Assembly (NCBI GenBank): GCA_029783825.1
Contig: JAREIK010014604.1
Location: forward strand, 32,451-96,450
DNA length: 64,000 bases
Source of the DNA: Sapria himalayana
Taxonomy: Eukaryota > Streptophyta > Magnoliopsida > Malpighiales > Rafflesiaceae
Direction: 5' to 3'
The notes below the pieces were generated by a model. That model saw only the letters and a program-made list of their open reading frames with translations. It ran no database searches and had not been told where the DNA came from. The stretch's first letter is position 1. Every line of letters begins with the position of its first letter. The position numbers were made by a program, and so were the translations under genes. Below are positions 1 to 12,233 of this stretch, piece after piece.

Positions 1-125
1 TGAGTGATTTGATATATCACAAGAGAATATTTGTTCATTCTCCAAAACTTGGTTAAAAGTTCGAAAAGAAGATGGATGTCCATCAATGACAATATCTTCA
101 TCATCTCCATCATCATTACATCAAC
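1..125. repeat. Direct repeat copy A (matches 1352-1500)
   Basis: This stretch is a diverged direct copy of 1352-1500. Both contain the block ctccaaaacttggttaaaag followed by a gaa-rich stretch, ggatgtcca and a run of atcttcatcat. Copy A lacks about 20 bases present in copy B. Copy B falls in the putative N-terminal coding part of the MULE transposase, so copy A may be the N-terminal part of a second, tandem MULE copy that continues left of the window. Confidence 0.75.
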
Positions 126-1351
126 CTTAACATCTCTGTCCTATAAATGAGCCCTTAACTGGAGTGGGATAGCCTCTAGTCATTGTAATACTTCAGAATT
201 AATTCTCCTAATTATTTTAATATACTTATTGAATTTGAGTTCTGTATTGGCTAAAGCTACTCTGCATAACAAATTTATCAAAATCTTGTCTTTGAACCGG
301 GTCATTAAATTGCTTGTAAAATAATGCATGCAAATCTTATGATAACCAGATGGCGCAGCCCAACCAAGATGAGAATCAGACATTATTTCCATGATACCTG
401 GATATCGATCATATATAATGTAAATTTTCATCCGTTGAGTCACTGTATTTCTTATACATGCCAAAAAATATTTCAACTATCATTATTTTCACCGTCTGTA
501 ATTACAAATACTAATGAAAACAACTGATTATTTCCATCACCCCATAGCAATCAATAACTTCTCTTTATACTTCTCATATAAATGTGTGTCATCAATACTC
601 ATTACGAAATGACAATGTTCAAACCCTTCAATCGATGACTTGAATGACCAGGACACGCGTTAGAATATCTCAGTGTTGGGCATATTAATTTCAAATTTTT
701 TTCAAATAACCATACATCCAAAATTTGCTTGTTCTATGGTTAAGAACAAATATGACAACTCAGTATATAACTGAAAGAAATTACCAAATAACTATCTAAT
801 TATTTTATGCCTTCCTTCCAACACCTTTTTGTATGATATTTAATATCTTCATTTTTCCATCACACTAGCTTAAATAACAATCGTAGATAATGTGAATTAT
901 GCCTTTATTAATGTCCTTATATGACTAACAACCAATTTCAAGTCTAGTTGGTGATAGTCTCAATTCAAACAAGGATTGAAAAGTATGTGACCCAATATAT
1001 TTGTTGATAACAAATAACGAAATATCTTTCACAACTATTACACGAAGCTTCCATGAACAATGACGTTCTTCCACCTTCCTACATCTTAAAACAAATAATT
1101 TTTTTGAGGATGCAACAACGACATACTCTTGGTGTGCTGTAATTGAGTAAATCTTTGTAGTCTCTTGCAAATTAGATTTTAAATTAAAAACTTGACTAAT
1201 AAAAAAATATCCACTCGAATAACCGATAATACACAGCACCTATTGAATTCAACAACTTACAACAGCATTATCCAAGTTTTCAACATGTTGAAATTGAGAT
1301 GTTGGTGATAAATAATAATTACCAAAGGATGACTCATCAAATATCTCATCA

Positions 1352-1500
1352 TCTAGGTGATTTAATATATCATAAGATAATACTTGTGTTAAGACATATA
1401 TCTTTTGTTCAATCTCCAAAACTTGGTTAAAAGTTTGAAAAAAGAATGGATGTCCAAAACTTAGCATCTTCATCATACTCATCATTACATTCTTTATTTG
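1352..1500. repeat. Direct repeat copy B (matches 1-125)
   Basis: Partner of the repeat at the window start, about 1.37 kb away in the same orientation. It overlaps the minus-strand reading frame 1249-1515, which encodes an unremarkable Asp/Glu-containing N-terminal segment of the putative MULE transposase. Confidence 0.75.
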
Positions 1501-1515
1501 TACTATATTCATCAT

Positions 1516-4500
1516 CTACATTTGGTCCAATAACCAATATTACACCGGTATTAGGACCAAAATTATAGTCAGACTACATTATAATTCTCATGAACAAATA
1601 TATCTACATGTCTACCCACAGATTAATTCATTTATGACTTTACTCGAACAAATTCAATAAACAATTCAATTTTCTCAATAATTGTTATGTTAACCAGATT
1701 CTACATTTGGCACACACTACAGTCATCTCATATTAAAAAATGTTGAAACTTATTTACACTTCTAAGGGGATACTTACAGTCAAGTACTAATTTTAACCTT
1801 ATTTATTAATGTTTGTCCTTGAGTATATCATAGCAATCAAATCTTCAAACATAAATTCAACCGGTATATTCATAGGCACAATAACAATTTTTCTCCCCTC
1901 ATGTGTAATATTTATTTTAGTCCTCAATATTTATCCATTATAGTAGCATATCACGAGAATTATTGAAACAAACATATTTAACCTATACAAAATGTTGCCG
2001 AATGAATTAAATAATATGAGATATCATTAACTTGATATCAAATAATATGAGAAGTCATTATTCTTAACTTTGAGTCATTAATTTATAAGTCATCTTAAGG
2101 ATGTAGTCTTCATAGTCCATGAAGCAAATATAACAACCCTAAGAAACCATGATATACTACATCAATTACTTTATCGCTCAAAAAAAATCAACTTATTAAT
2201 TACTTATTATAGTTAATCTTCTTTTCATTGCTTGATAAGACATTAACAAACAAATTCAAAGTCAATTTCATCAAGAGTCTGAAAATATATACATTCTAAA
2301 TCTCATTAAGTATTAAAAAACCATAATAATAATATCACTATTGATTATTAAACTAATTACTTCTTATCTTTTCTGTTGATAACTTTTTAAATTTTGTTCA
2401 TCAATAGTGGTCGTCGCCATTCTATTTATTTTTTTATTTCCCTTTACTTGTATTTCAATCTATTAATTTGAGAATATTCATTATAAATACGATAAAAATA
2501 CATGGAAATAATTCATTTTTGTAAAGACTAATTGTCTAAGTAATCTAACATTTATAATTTATTAAAATAGCATTTAAGTATTATCATACCTAAAACACAA
2601 TTATGTATTTTTATAAATCTTTTTCAATTAAGTATTTTATATATTTTTTTTATTTATTAAAATCAGTCACACTAGGAAACGTAAATACGAAATAAAAAAA
2701 AATTACATAATCAAACATCACAAACAAAACCAATCTTCATAAAGGAGAAAAGTTTATAACATAGAAACCAAAAAAGAAATAAAAAATAAAATAAATCATC
2801 TCCTAACATTATTAATTTCAACCACCATTACAAACAAACACATGAAAATAATTAAATACAAGATATATTATTATTTGTTAGTTTCTTATTATTTCCATGT
2901 CTTTATTTACAAAAAGCTCAAAGTACATGTTTTAACAAAGTTATTCACTTAAAATTAAAGAATTAAAGCTAAGTACTATATCATTGTAATGGTTTCATCT
3001 ACAAAAAGATTACCAGATTACCTTGCGGTAATGAAGTGCATAATGAATTAAGTAAAAAATTACCTAAAAAGTAAACATATTTTTTGCAAAAATCTCTTCA
3101 CATACCTTGCTGACATGGTATCATTTTGAGTGATCATTAATAGAATTAAAAAAAAGTTATCTAACTCTTAGTATCTCTTTTGTTGCCTTTAGGACCATGC
3201 TAAAAAGAAAATGAGAAAAAAAAGATCTAGCGCACAAATTTAATTCCGCCGAATACTACCATTTTGGATGACGGCATTTGAATTAATTAAAATGCCACCG
3301 TTGTGTACGATGACATTTGATTTAATTCAAATGTCGTCCTCGTTGTTAGCATTGCACACTACTTTGATCAATAATTTTTCCAGTAAATTGATTTTATCTT
3401 TTTTATTTTCAAACACCTTATTTCCATAAGAAACTCAACATAATCAACACCTCATCTCTAAAAAAATTACAAAAATATAATAACCATCACACTCACATAA
3501 AATGAATGTCCAAATAAACTACACTAAAATTAAATAAAGTAAGAAATTCACATGTCAAGTACTCTCATACAAAAAATAAACTAAACAAAAAGAATAAAAC
3601 AAAATAAATATAACGATAACACTAACATATATAGAATCTGTATAAAAAAATTATCAGATAATTAAATTCTTTACAAGCCACCAATATCTAGCAAAAAATA
3701 AATAATGAGACTTTGTATTTATGAAATCAACAATAAATTAATAGAAAAAATTATTGATAGACATGGAAAATATATGAACTCACTCAACACAATAAGCTAG
3801 CTCAAACAATCAAGGAACCCAATTCATATATAAATACATTAACTACCCATACTTAATCTGATGTGTGACATTTTAACATAGCCCCTCATGCCCAAGACCA
3901 AGCATATAAAGCATTAAATTTACAAAACTCGATCTAAAAATAGCTCATAAAGACAACAATACCATGTTAAAAATAAATAGTTATGTGCTCTTCAACTCAA
4001 AATAGCATCACTCATTTATTATGCACACTTCAACTAAAAAGTTGCATATAAATTGACTATATTAATAATAAAAGTTGAACCTCAATATTATGTTTTTTGG
4101 AAAATTAGTTCTCAGCATGAACAAATATTAAAAAAAATTATTTGAACTAGAAATTATCAACACATCAATACCTAAAATAATGATATTATTTACCTAAATA
4201 ATTAACAAAATAACTTTTATGCCTATACCTTAGAAACAAAAAAATCAGGTATACACACTTCCAAAAAATAAAAGAGATATAATTAAAAAAATATATCAAT
4301 ATTGCTCTTAGAAACTATTTAGCCCTTATAAGATTTTTTTCAATTGACAACTAGAAAATAATAAAAAAAATCATAGACACAAACTCAACTATCTCAGATG
4401 TTTTTTTTTTCTCAAAGAGATTACAAATCACACATGAACGATTGCATGGAAGGATAGCAACCAAACAAATACCATTTAATCACTCAAAAGAATGTATGGC

Positions 4501-6039
4501 CAAAGTCTACACCACATAATTGTGCATACTCTAATGAGAACCCTGCCAAAAACCACTTCAAACCAATGTATATTGCATATACCATGGATTGCTATCATGG
4601 TGGTCCTGTAAATGCTAGACGTATGACAAAAACAAGAAAAAAAATAATATGAATGTGATAAATGTAGTAAAGACATTGAATGAGTAAAATACATCGACAT
4701 CACCAATTTTCTAAAACAATGTATGTGTCCAAAAAATCATGTTGGGCTAGCATTGCACAAAATTTTGCAAGGTAATATTAGACATATTTTGCTCACACTA
4801 AAATAATCACAGATATATGAGAATAATAAGTAATAAAATGAACTATTACATTCCATTTAACGATCTCATAGAAATTAATATTTCAAGTTCTAAATTATGT
4901 CAAAATACTCTATTGTTTTAGCTTATAATAGATAATTGATCCAATAGGTTATTAGATTAATTTATTTTATTATATGTGATCATTACTTTTATTCAACACT
5001 CATAAGCATTTGGTGTGTAAATTATTAATTCATGATTGAGAAAATATGTCAACTTTGAAATAGTTGATCATATTTCTCATACACATCACCTAATCACAGA
5101 ATATAGTTCAAATAAATTTATTAAATTAGAATAAATTTATTATTCATGTTATAGGTACCTACAATCATCTATCATGATGAATACCTCAAGCACGTATGCT
5201 TATTTACCTATCATAATCCTTCTAAGAATTGCACAATATCTTGGATACCCAAAGTAATTAACTAATACTTTGATCTTTTATCAGTCACATGTTACAGTCT
5301 ATACAAAGAATGTTTCAAATTGTATAAAATTATTCTCAACAATCCATATACAAAGTTTCACGCACATGCACCCTTAGAGCCCTGTCACACTTCTTAAGGT
5401 CATGCACGTGTATTCGTATTACGTATCATAGCCCTAAGAAACACACATGGACGTTATAACTAAATGCATTAGTTGCTGGATGAAATATAATTATTAATCA
5501 TAGCAAACTCCACTTGATAAATTATCTATGGTAAGTTTGTACATCTCTGTAAAAGTCAAGATATTAGAATAATTCTCAATAATATCAACAAAGAAACATA
5601 CAATATTTTCAAAAAGTCATAATTCAACAAACATCATCCATAAGTTATAAATTAATTCTAGACGAAGAAAAAGTCTAACCTAACATTAGAAAAAAATAAA
5701 AACAAATATTAGATACAACATTGATTCACAAACACATGTATATAGAATTGTTGTTGAAATCCTCTACATCACTAGATATTCCCACTAGTATAATTTTCAT
5801 AGAATTATGTTTTATGTGCTCACCTAAGTGATGTTATCAGCTGAATTACTTTGTCAAAGTATTATTGGCAAAGTCACCTTGTATTTCCCTTCATAATATT
5901 GTTCTAGCATGTCATTTCTTGTTGTTCACTTTCAAAGCTCTCTCATTTTTGCCTATGCTTTGGCTTTTTATATCCACCACAATTAAAATTGAAGTCTGAT
6001 AGAAATTTGTGTTTCTGTTGGTCTTTGTTGCAACTTCAA
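1516..6039. other. AT-rich intergenic DNA without recognisable genes
   Basis: About 4.5 kb of AT-rich sequence with only short, low-complexity reading frames (for example 4476-4706 minus), none of which resembles a protein family I recognise. No tRNA or rRNA is visible. The only structured element I noticed is the hairpin pair at 3267-3338. Confidence 0.6.
3267..3338. repeat. Two tandem near-palindromic 30-mers
   Basis: Two similar inverted repeats lie about 40 bp apart. The second has perfect 9-bp arms, gacatttga at 3312-3320 and tcaaatgtc at 3327-3335, around a TTTAAT loop. The first has the related form ggcattt...aaatgcc. Both share the pattern GAC(G)GCATTTGA-TTAATT-AAATG. They could be the fossil end of a small DNA transposon or part of a subterminal repeat. 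No partner end was found. Confidence 0.5.
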
Positions 6040-6640
6040 ATATGTGGTCGTAACTAAAAATTATGGCAACTAACAAAGATACATCACAACAAAAATATAT
6101 ATCATGACCATGAAATAATATCGTGACTCATAATATCATTGGGATAGAGTAATTGAGTTGCAATGAGAGACATATCATCACAACTAAAAGATGGATAATG
6201 ACCTATTGAAATAGTGTCACTACGATCAGCTAAAAGAGTGACTCATATATCGTGTCACGACAAATAAATGATATCATGGCCTAAAATAGAGTTATGACAA
6301 AATAATTAAATTGTAACTGAATAGTTAATTCGTGACAGAGAAATAATATAATTACCAAAAAAAATAGGATCGGAACCAAAAAATAGGATCATGACCATGT
6401 GATATCATCACAACCTATTCTACTAATATTCTACTAATATTCTATAATTATATTGTAGCCAAGAACTCAAAAAATAGATTCGCAACCATTTGATGTCGCA
6501 ATTATAAATATTGTATCATAAATATAATGTTTCGGCTTTGTGTTGTTCCTTCGCAATTACATTCTTCCCTTCTCAGCAAGTGATGATGTCACGAATCGCA
6601 ACTAGAAATTCTATGTCGCAATTCCATTTCTTGTCTTTTT
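6040..6640. repeat. Array of short degenerate repeats, possibly CACTA-type subterminal repeats
   Basis: Motifs such as atcatgacc, atcgtgact, tcacaac, tcgcaacc and gtcgcaatt recur every 15-40 bp through this stretch. Two of them carry the core of the CACTA terminus seen at 28031/43668: aactaaaaatta at about 6047 and cacaactaaaag at 6179. Arrays of 10-20 bp motifs next to the ends are typical of CACTA elements. The repeat unit differs from the ACCGACC unit at the identified end, so this could be the opposite end of that element or an unrelated one. Confidence 0.35.
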
Positions 6641-7074
6641 TTTTTATTTTTTTTGTTTACACCATTTTCATCAATTCATCCAAAGACTCAAATTTTAGTA
6701 AAATACCCTTAATTAGCATATAAATATATAATCAAATATTATACATCACAATTAAATTAATAATGGACCCAAATAAATCATTGTAGTGGACACTGATCAA
6801 ACAACCAATTAGGTCATGCCCTAAGAAGCACGAATACGAACACGGACACGAGGATACGACACGACATGATACAGAAAAACAACAAATTCTAATAAATTAG
6901 GATATGGATACGACTAGGATATGGTATGATAAAAAAAATAAAATTAAAAATAAAAATTATTTTCTTGATAAATATTAGATATTTTATCAAATAAATTAAA
7001 TTAAATTAAAATATTTTATTTTATTAAATAAATATATATTTTTTTATTTTATAAAATAAAAATATTATATTTTA

Positions 7075-7310
7075 TTTTATTTTATAAGATAATATTTATA
7101 ATTATTTTATTTTATAACATAATATTTATAATTATTTTATTTTATAAGATAATATTTATAATTATTTTATTTTATAACATAATATTTATAATTATTTTAT
7201 TTTATAAGATAATATTTATAATTATTTTATTTTATAAGATAATATTTATAATTATTTTATTTTATAAGATAATATTTATAATTATTTTATTTTATATAAT
7301 AATATTTTAA
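7075..7310. repeat. AT-rich tandem repeat, 30-bp unit, about 7 copies
   Basis: The 30-bp unit (tttataagataatatttata followed by attattttat) repeats about seven times with almost no change from 7081 to 7290, then decays. The only frequent variant is aagat versus aacat. The near-identity of the units implies recent array turnover. It lies inside the MULE-like element and contains only A, T and rare G or C. Confidence 0.93.
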
Positions 7311-7419
7311 AATTATCTTATATTATATAAATATATATATTTTTTTATTTTATAAAATATTAATATTTTATTTTATTTTATAAAAATATTTTATTTTGTG
7401 TTGGCGCCAGGCCCCTGCC

Positions 7420-7870
7420 TACACCCTCAATTCGCGCCTGCCCCATGCCTTCCCCCTCAATTCGCGCCCGCCCCTGCTTCCCCCCTCAATTCGCGCCCGC
7501 CCCTGCTTCCCCCCTCAATTCGCACCGACCCCGTGCTTCCCCCCTCAATTCGTGCCCGCCCCATGCCTCCCCCCTCAAATCGTGCCCGCCCCTGCCTCCC
7601 CCCCTCAATTCGCACCCGCCCCAGCCTCCCCCCCTCAATTCGTGCCCGCCCCTGCCTCCCCCTTCAATTCGTGCCCGCCCCCTGCCTCCCCCCCTCAATT
7701 TGCGCCCACCCCTGCCTCCCCCCTCAATTCGTGCCCGCCACTGCCTCCCCCCCTTAATTCGCGTGCGCCCCATGCCTCCCACCCTCAATTCACGCCCGCA
7801 GCCCGCCCCCTACCTCCCCCCCCCCCCTCAATTCATTTTCGACCCCTGCCTCCCCCTTACCTCCCCCCCT
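7420..7870. repeat. GC-rich minisatellite, about 29-bp unit, roughly 15 copies
   Basis: The unit is approximately CCTGCCTCCCCCCTCAATTC followed by GCGCCCGCC, with a spacing of 29 bp at 7457, 7486 and 7515. The C-run length varies between units. It is extremely pyrimidine-rich on the + strand and stands out sharply from its AT-rich surroundings. Because 29 is not a multiple of three, all three frames read as open proline-rich peptides, so the long reading frames here are repeat artefacts. The inverted counterpart starts at about 63720 and runs off the window end. Confidence 0.95.
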
Positions 7871-8029
7871 AAAATCATGTATGCCCTCTGCCTACCCCCT
7901 CAAATCATGCTAGCCGCCTACGTCGAGTTGCCAACGTCGCCGTGTATGTGCCGTGTCCGTACCGTATCCACGTTTCGAACATGTGGACATGGCTGTAGGG
8001 AGCCGTGTCCGTGCTTCCTTGGTCATGCC

Positions 8030-9140
8030 AACCCACTAAAAAAATTATGTTGGATCATTCTAATCCATGAAAATTAATAAGAAACCCAACATGACAAAAA
8101 CATTGAGAGTCATTCATGTTTGGACACGTGGCAATGTCATGCTAGAGGGGCATGCCAAATGGATCATAGTGTCTGGGCCCATGAACTTGTGTTTGTTAAA
8201 ATTTATAATTTTATTTATTAAATAAAATATCATTTATTGCTTTTAACCAATCCTGATAATTATATTTTTATTTTTGAATTTTATATAAAATATAAAATTC
8301 AATAAATATAAAATAAAAATCATATGAATTATATAATTATTAAAGCTTTGTTACTATAACAATAAATATAAAATATTAGACTGTAAGAAAATAAAATTCA
8401 AAAACATTTCTTTTATTCAATATCATTATAATTTGATTACATTATAACAAGGCTGGTATTCACCCAATTATCAATCATATGAATTACTCAAACTTTAAAA
8501 ATAAATAACACTTAATAGATTTTTAAAAAAATATATAACGTAAATTTTTTTTGTTTATATTGAATTCTATTTTCGTATTTAGATATTTTTGTGCCGATGT
8601 CATTCTTCATCTTCAATAATCATCAATCTCTTGAATATTTTTGTAGATATAAACTCAATTTCTCAAGAATTTTTTTTCCATTCATGTTTTAATTTTGAGA
8701 TCTCAAATATCTTTCCAATCCTTAAAATATGAAATACTTAAATATCTCATCTTTAAAAATTTAATCTATTATATCTAAATATATTTGTAACTATATAATA
8801 AGTAGAGATCATATACATATTATTATTAGTAATGATCTTATTTGCAACTATATCACATCTCTAGATATCTCATCTTGAATAAATAATTACATTAAAATAT
8901 ATATGAAGTTATAGAACCTGAAATGATATTATTATATTTATTTTCATAAAAATTATTATTAGTAAAGATCATATACATATTTGACAAGAAAAAAAGTGGG
9001 GTATTATAGAAATTTCGTATGCAAAGAGTTAAAACACATGGTTTGCAGCACAACAGAGGTAAGCAAGTCAACTCCTTCGGCCATCACAGCCTAAACCTTT
9101 TGGCATTGCAATCACGCCCCACCCCCATTACAGAATGAGC
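8030..9140. other. AT-rich noncoding DNA with a short GC-richer edge
   Basis: No gene is recognisable. 8050-8190 is mixed sequence containing an ACACGTGGC (G-box-like) element at about 8134. 8200-8990 is AT-rich. 9050-9140 is a GC-richer stretch with a cacgccccacccccat motif that is partly tandemly duplicated in the right-arm counterpart (62471-62542). Confidence 0.55.
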
Positions 9141-9273
9141 CGTCATGGCGTGCCCCACCCTTTAGTCATGCTGGACCACAGCTGAAAACTCGCCATCCAG
9201 CCCATTGGAGATCCCCTATCACCGTGATACATTGGATGAAAAAAAAAAGAACAAATGGAAAAGTAAAAAGTAC

Positions 9274-9390
9274 CAGAATTGTGATGATATAACCAGAGGC
9301 GATCGGAAGTATGTTCACACCAGACCAAGCAACAGAATTTGGATGTGACGACGTAGCAACTAGCACGTCAGCTTGGAATCTTGAAGCCAT
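9274..9390 (-). pseudogene. Putative host-gene first exon fragment resembling a WD40/TFIIIC90-type protein (left copy)
   Basis: The minus strand starting at 9390 reads MASRFQADVLVATSSHPNSV followed by AWSGVNILPIASG and YIITIL, then a GT that could be a splice donor. The pattern (Met, then FQA..LVA, PN..AWS, N....ASG, .TIL) resembles what I recall of the N-terminus of plant transducin/WD40 proteins annotated as TFIIIC 90 kDa-like subunits. Nothing after the putative donor continues the protein, so this is at most one exon, probably captured or left by a truncated duplication. Its twin is at 62240-62356. The match is from memory and needs a search. Confidence 0.4.
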
Positions 9391-9985
9391 TCTTTATCTG
9401 TATCTCAGAAACGTGGAAAAGGAGAAGAATCGGGCAAACTCAGTGCCAGCAAACAACCCAAAGTCAAAAGGAATGAATGATGGCTGAGAAACAACATACA
9501 GCAAGAGCAATGAATATTTATGCATGTATATTACGAATTCGGCGCCTGCCAAACTCGGAAGTTGGTGATCTCGCCAAGTTGTGACGACGAAAGGATTCAC
9601 TTGACAAGCAGCATTTTCATCCAATCCAATCCAATCCAATTGCCTTCGATTTTTTGGAGACGGTAGGTTACAACACACACACAACACAGTTAAAAACAGG
9701 GCCACTAAAGCACGACTCACTTCCACAGGAACAGGACCATCGGTGACTGCCAAACTCAACGAATAAAATGGTTGCACGTGGCAATTCGAGCAACGGCTAG
9801 TAAGAATAATATGGTTCCCGTTGTCCAGCCCAGCGATTGTGAATTTCCACCAGAAAACCCCGGTCAATTCGGGCATGTGGGGGACAGGAATACTGCTGGG
9901 TTTTACGAGCCCCTGTTGCATGTGTTACTGATGGGCAGATACTGATAGGCATATACTGCTGGGTAGAACTGAAATACTGGATGGC
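9391..9985 (-). promoter_or_regulatory. Promoter/5' UTR-like segment upstream of the host-like exon (left copy)
   Basis: This 0.6 kb is much less AT-rich than its surroundings, lies directly upstream of the ATG at 9390, and is open for 175 codons on the minus strand (9394-9921), without resembling any protein I know. It contains a CACGTG core at about 9776 (tgcacgtggca), a four-fold CCAAT tract at 9621-9640, and ACACACAC sequence near 9674. These fit a 5' flank better than a coding region. The functional label is inferred from position and base composition. Confidence 0.35.
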
Positions 9986-12190
9986 TAATATCAAAAATTT
10001 TGATATCTTTATTTTTGTTATTATAAACATTCTTATTAATTTGTAATGATTCTAATTTAAATATTTTAAGTTCTATTTTGAAAATTTTAATTAACCAATG
10101 CAAAATTAATTTTTGACGTAAATACATGCATATAATACATGCATACATACATATATATGTGTATATATATTTGTGATAAAATTGTGGAATCGAAGGTATC
10201 AAACAAAATGATGTAGTGATAATTTTACAATCATAGGTTAGGATGCACGTCATATAGAATTAAATTATGCCAAAAATATAACTTTCCTATTCTATAAAAA
10301 ATTAAATTTTATGTTCTATTAAAAATTTAATTTTAAAATCTATCATAGTTAAATTTTTTTATTATTTTGAAAAAATTAAATTTTTTGAATCTGTATGCAT
10401 TTAAATTTTGATGTCATTTTGAAATTTTTATTTTTTTCAATTCTATTGAAATTAAATTTTTTATGTTATTGTGAAAATTATAATTTTTCAATTCTGCCTT
10501 TTGCAATTTTTTTTAAAATATATTTTTGAAACTACAAATATTTTACTTCATAAATATTTTCAAAATTTTATTAAAATTTATTCTAGCCCATAACTATATT
10601 GTGCCAACAGACATAAAATTCCAAAATTAAAACTAAATAAATAATTTTTACAAATCGAGTACACTTTTATTATTTAAGTAATGATAGATAATCAAATATT
10701 ACTAAAATACCTAGAACCCTCAAAATATGTTAGTAATCTTCATCTAAGATGTAGAATAATCAATTTTAATACTCTTCAAAATGTTCAAGTGAATTAATTC
10801 CGAACGTTCATTAGTTTTTTAAGTGGATAATAATCCAAGCTCGAGCACACCATGTTGCACAACCGCTAAATTATGGATTAATATTTTAGTTACAAAATAT
10901 TTTTTTGTCCCTCGAGATAGATAAGAAATAAACAAAGAATATTCATTGAAATGTTTTATTCTTTGTATTGCGTCACTCTTTTAGTTATATCACTTAAAAC
11001 ACTAAAATGTAGACAGAAAAAATATGATGCTAAACTTACAAAAAAATGTATAACACTAAATTGTACACACACAAAAATATAACAGTAACCATAAAAAGAA
11101 ATAATCTTATTTATTAAATTAAACCTACAAAAAATAAACTACATTTAATATTAAATTAACTAAATATAATTTTAATTAAATCAGTTATCCAAACTAATTT
11201 CATATTTCCACCTGCTCATCTATAACAAGAAAACATATTTAGAATGATAAATTTAATAAATTTCATATTATTGTATCTCATAAATTTTTTTTGACGCATT
11301 CTATTTCTAACAATTGCAAAAAAAAAAAAAAACATTTTCTTGATTTATATTAAATGAAAAAAAAAGAACATGTTAAAGTTGTGATAGTTTAACTCAAAAA
11401 TATTTTTTTAGTTAAGTTTCAAAGAATTTTATAATAAAATTGTAATTTTTTTATTAATTTATGATAATCTAAACAATCATTGGCAAAATAACCGGTGCCA
11501 TCATATTTGAAAAATTAGATGGTTTGATGTCAATTTAGTTTTTCATGAAATAAAATGATAATTTAATTACTTTTAGTATAATTTTAAAATTATCAAACAA
11601 GTTAACTAGCAACAAAATAATTATTATATTTTGAATATGCACTAGATATTACTCACATGTGAAGTATAAAATTACATGATTTTATTATAAAATAATGATT
11701 ATATCGAACTCATGTCCCCAATATTAGGTGGCTACCACTTTTCCAATTAAACTATCATATTATTGATTCAAGGTTTCATATGATTTTGCATTGGATAAAC
11801 TCTAATGAGAAAATTATATATCACATAGAAAATAAAGATGAATGCGATGCCTCAAGAAAGATAGAAGATTGTAACATAGTACCTTTAGAGGATAATCTTG
11901 TGACAAGTCATTCAAAGAATACTGATACAGAAAAGAAAATAACAATATAATCATGATAGGAGAATTAATTTGCTATAAGTGATGGAGTAGATGCTATAGC
12001 TGGATCAATGTGTCAAATAATCTGAGGTAGATCATCAGGGTTGAATTAGTCCTCTTTCCTGAAACTTATTTGTAAGCTAATCAAAACGCATGCGCAACTC
12101 ATCCCTATCATCCTCATAGTCGATCATGTGTTGCTCAGTATCGGCCAACTGAAATTGTATCAAATTTCGCACCACATCCTAAAATTCCTT
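9986..12190. other. AT-rich noncoding DNA, probably 3' part of the CACTA element
   Basis: No gene is recognisable. 10260-10510 is an imperfect array of aaattaaatttt-like motifs every 40-50 bp. 10600-11990 is ordinary AT-rich sequence. It lies downstream of the CACTA second gene, and no CACTA terminus or ACCGACC array is present in it. The same DNA is at 59422-61640 in the right arm. Confidence 0.5.
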
Positions 12191-12233
12191 CATCTTTGGG
12201 AACAAATTTGAAATTGGTCTTGAAAATTCAGCT

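Larger units (their letters stand above)
1..1515 (-). pseudogene. Mutator-like (MULE/MURA-type) transposase, degenerate and cut by the window edge
   Basis: Three pieces on the minus strand line up in order with a plant MuDR-type transposase. Translation of 925-1239 resembles the N-terminal DNA-binding domain (PF03108 type), with a Cys-x-Trp-like stretch and a later His. About 541-640 reads SIDDTHLYEKYKEKLLIAMG, matching the start of the MULE catalytic domain (typically SIDGTHLYGKYKGKLLIA) and keeping the first catalytic Asp. 180-476 carries the next block, with IYDRYPGI where the family has ISDRHPGI, followed by the WAAPSGYHKICMHY stretch. The frames are broken by stops between blocks, including right after the first catalytic block, so it is not functional. 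1249-1515 may be its acidic N-terminus. It lies outside the seen part of the palindrome. The family call is by motif recognition only. Confidence 0.72.
6821..8020. mobile_element. Non-autonomous MULE-like element with 9-bp target-site duplication
   Basis: The two ends are inverted: the left end reads ctaagaagcacgaatacg and the reverse complement of the right end reads aaggaagcacggacacgg. The exact 9-bp sequence ggtcatgcc flanks the element at 6812-6820 and 8021-8029. A 9-bp duplication is typical of Mutator-like elements. The 1.2 kb interior encodes nothing. It is filled by an AT-rich 30-bp tandem repeat, a GC-rich 29-bp minisatellite, and CACGGACACGG-like sequence near both ends. The inner end recurs in the right arm at 63616. 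The superfamily assignment rests on duplication length and terminal inverted structure only. Confidence 0.6.

Noticed and set aside
7396..8077. Long proline-rich reading frames in several frames
   Set aside because: They are translations of the 29-bp C-rich minisatellite, open in all frames because the repeat lacks stops. No protein family is recognisable.
9394..9921. 175-codon open frame on the minus strand (partly matched at 61639-62236)
   Set aside because: It resembles no family, is broken by indels in the other arm, and ends just before the ATG of the host-like exon. It is better explained as a promoter/5' UTR.
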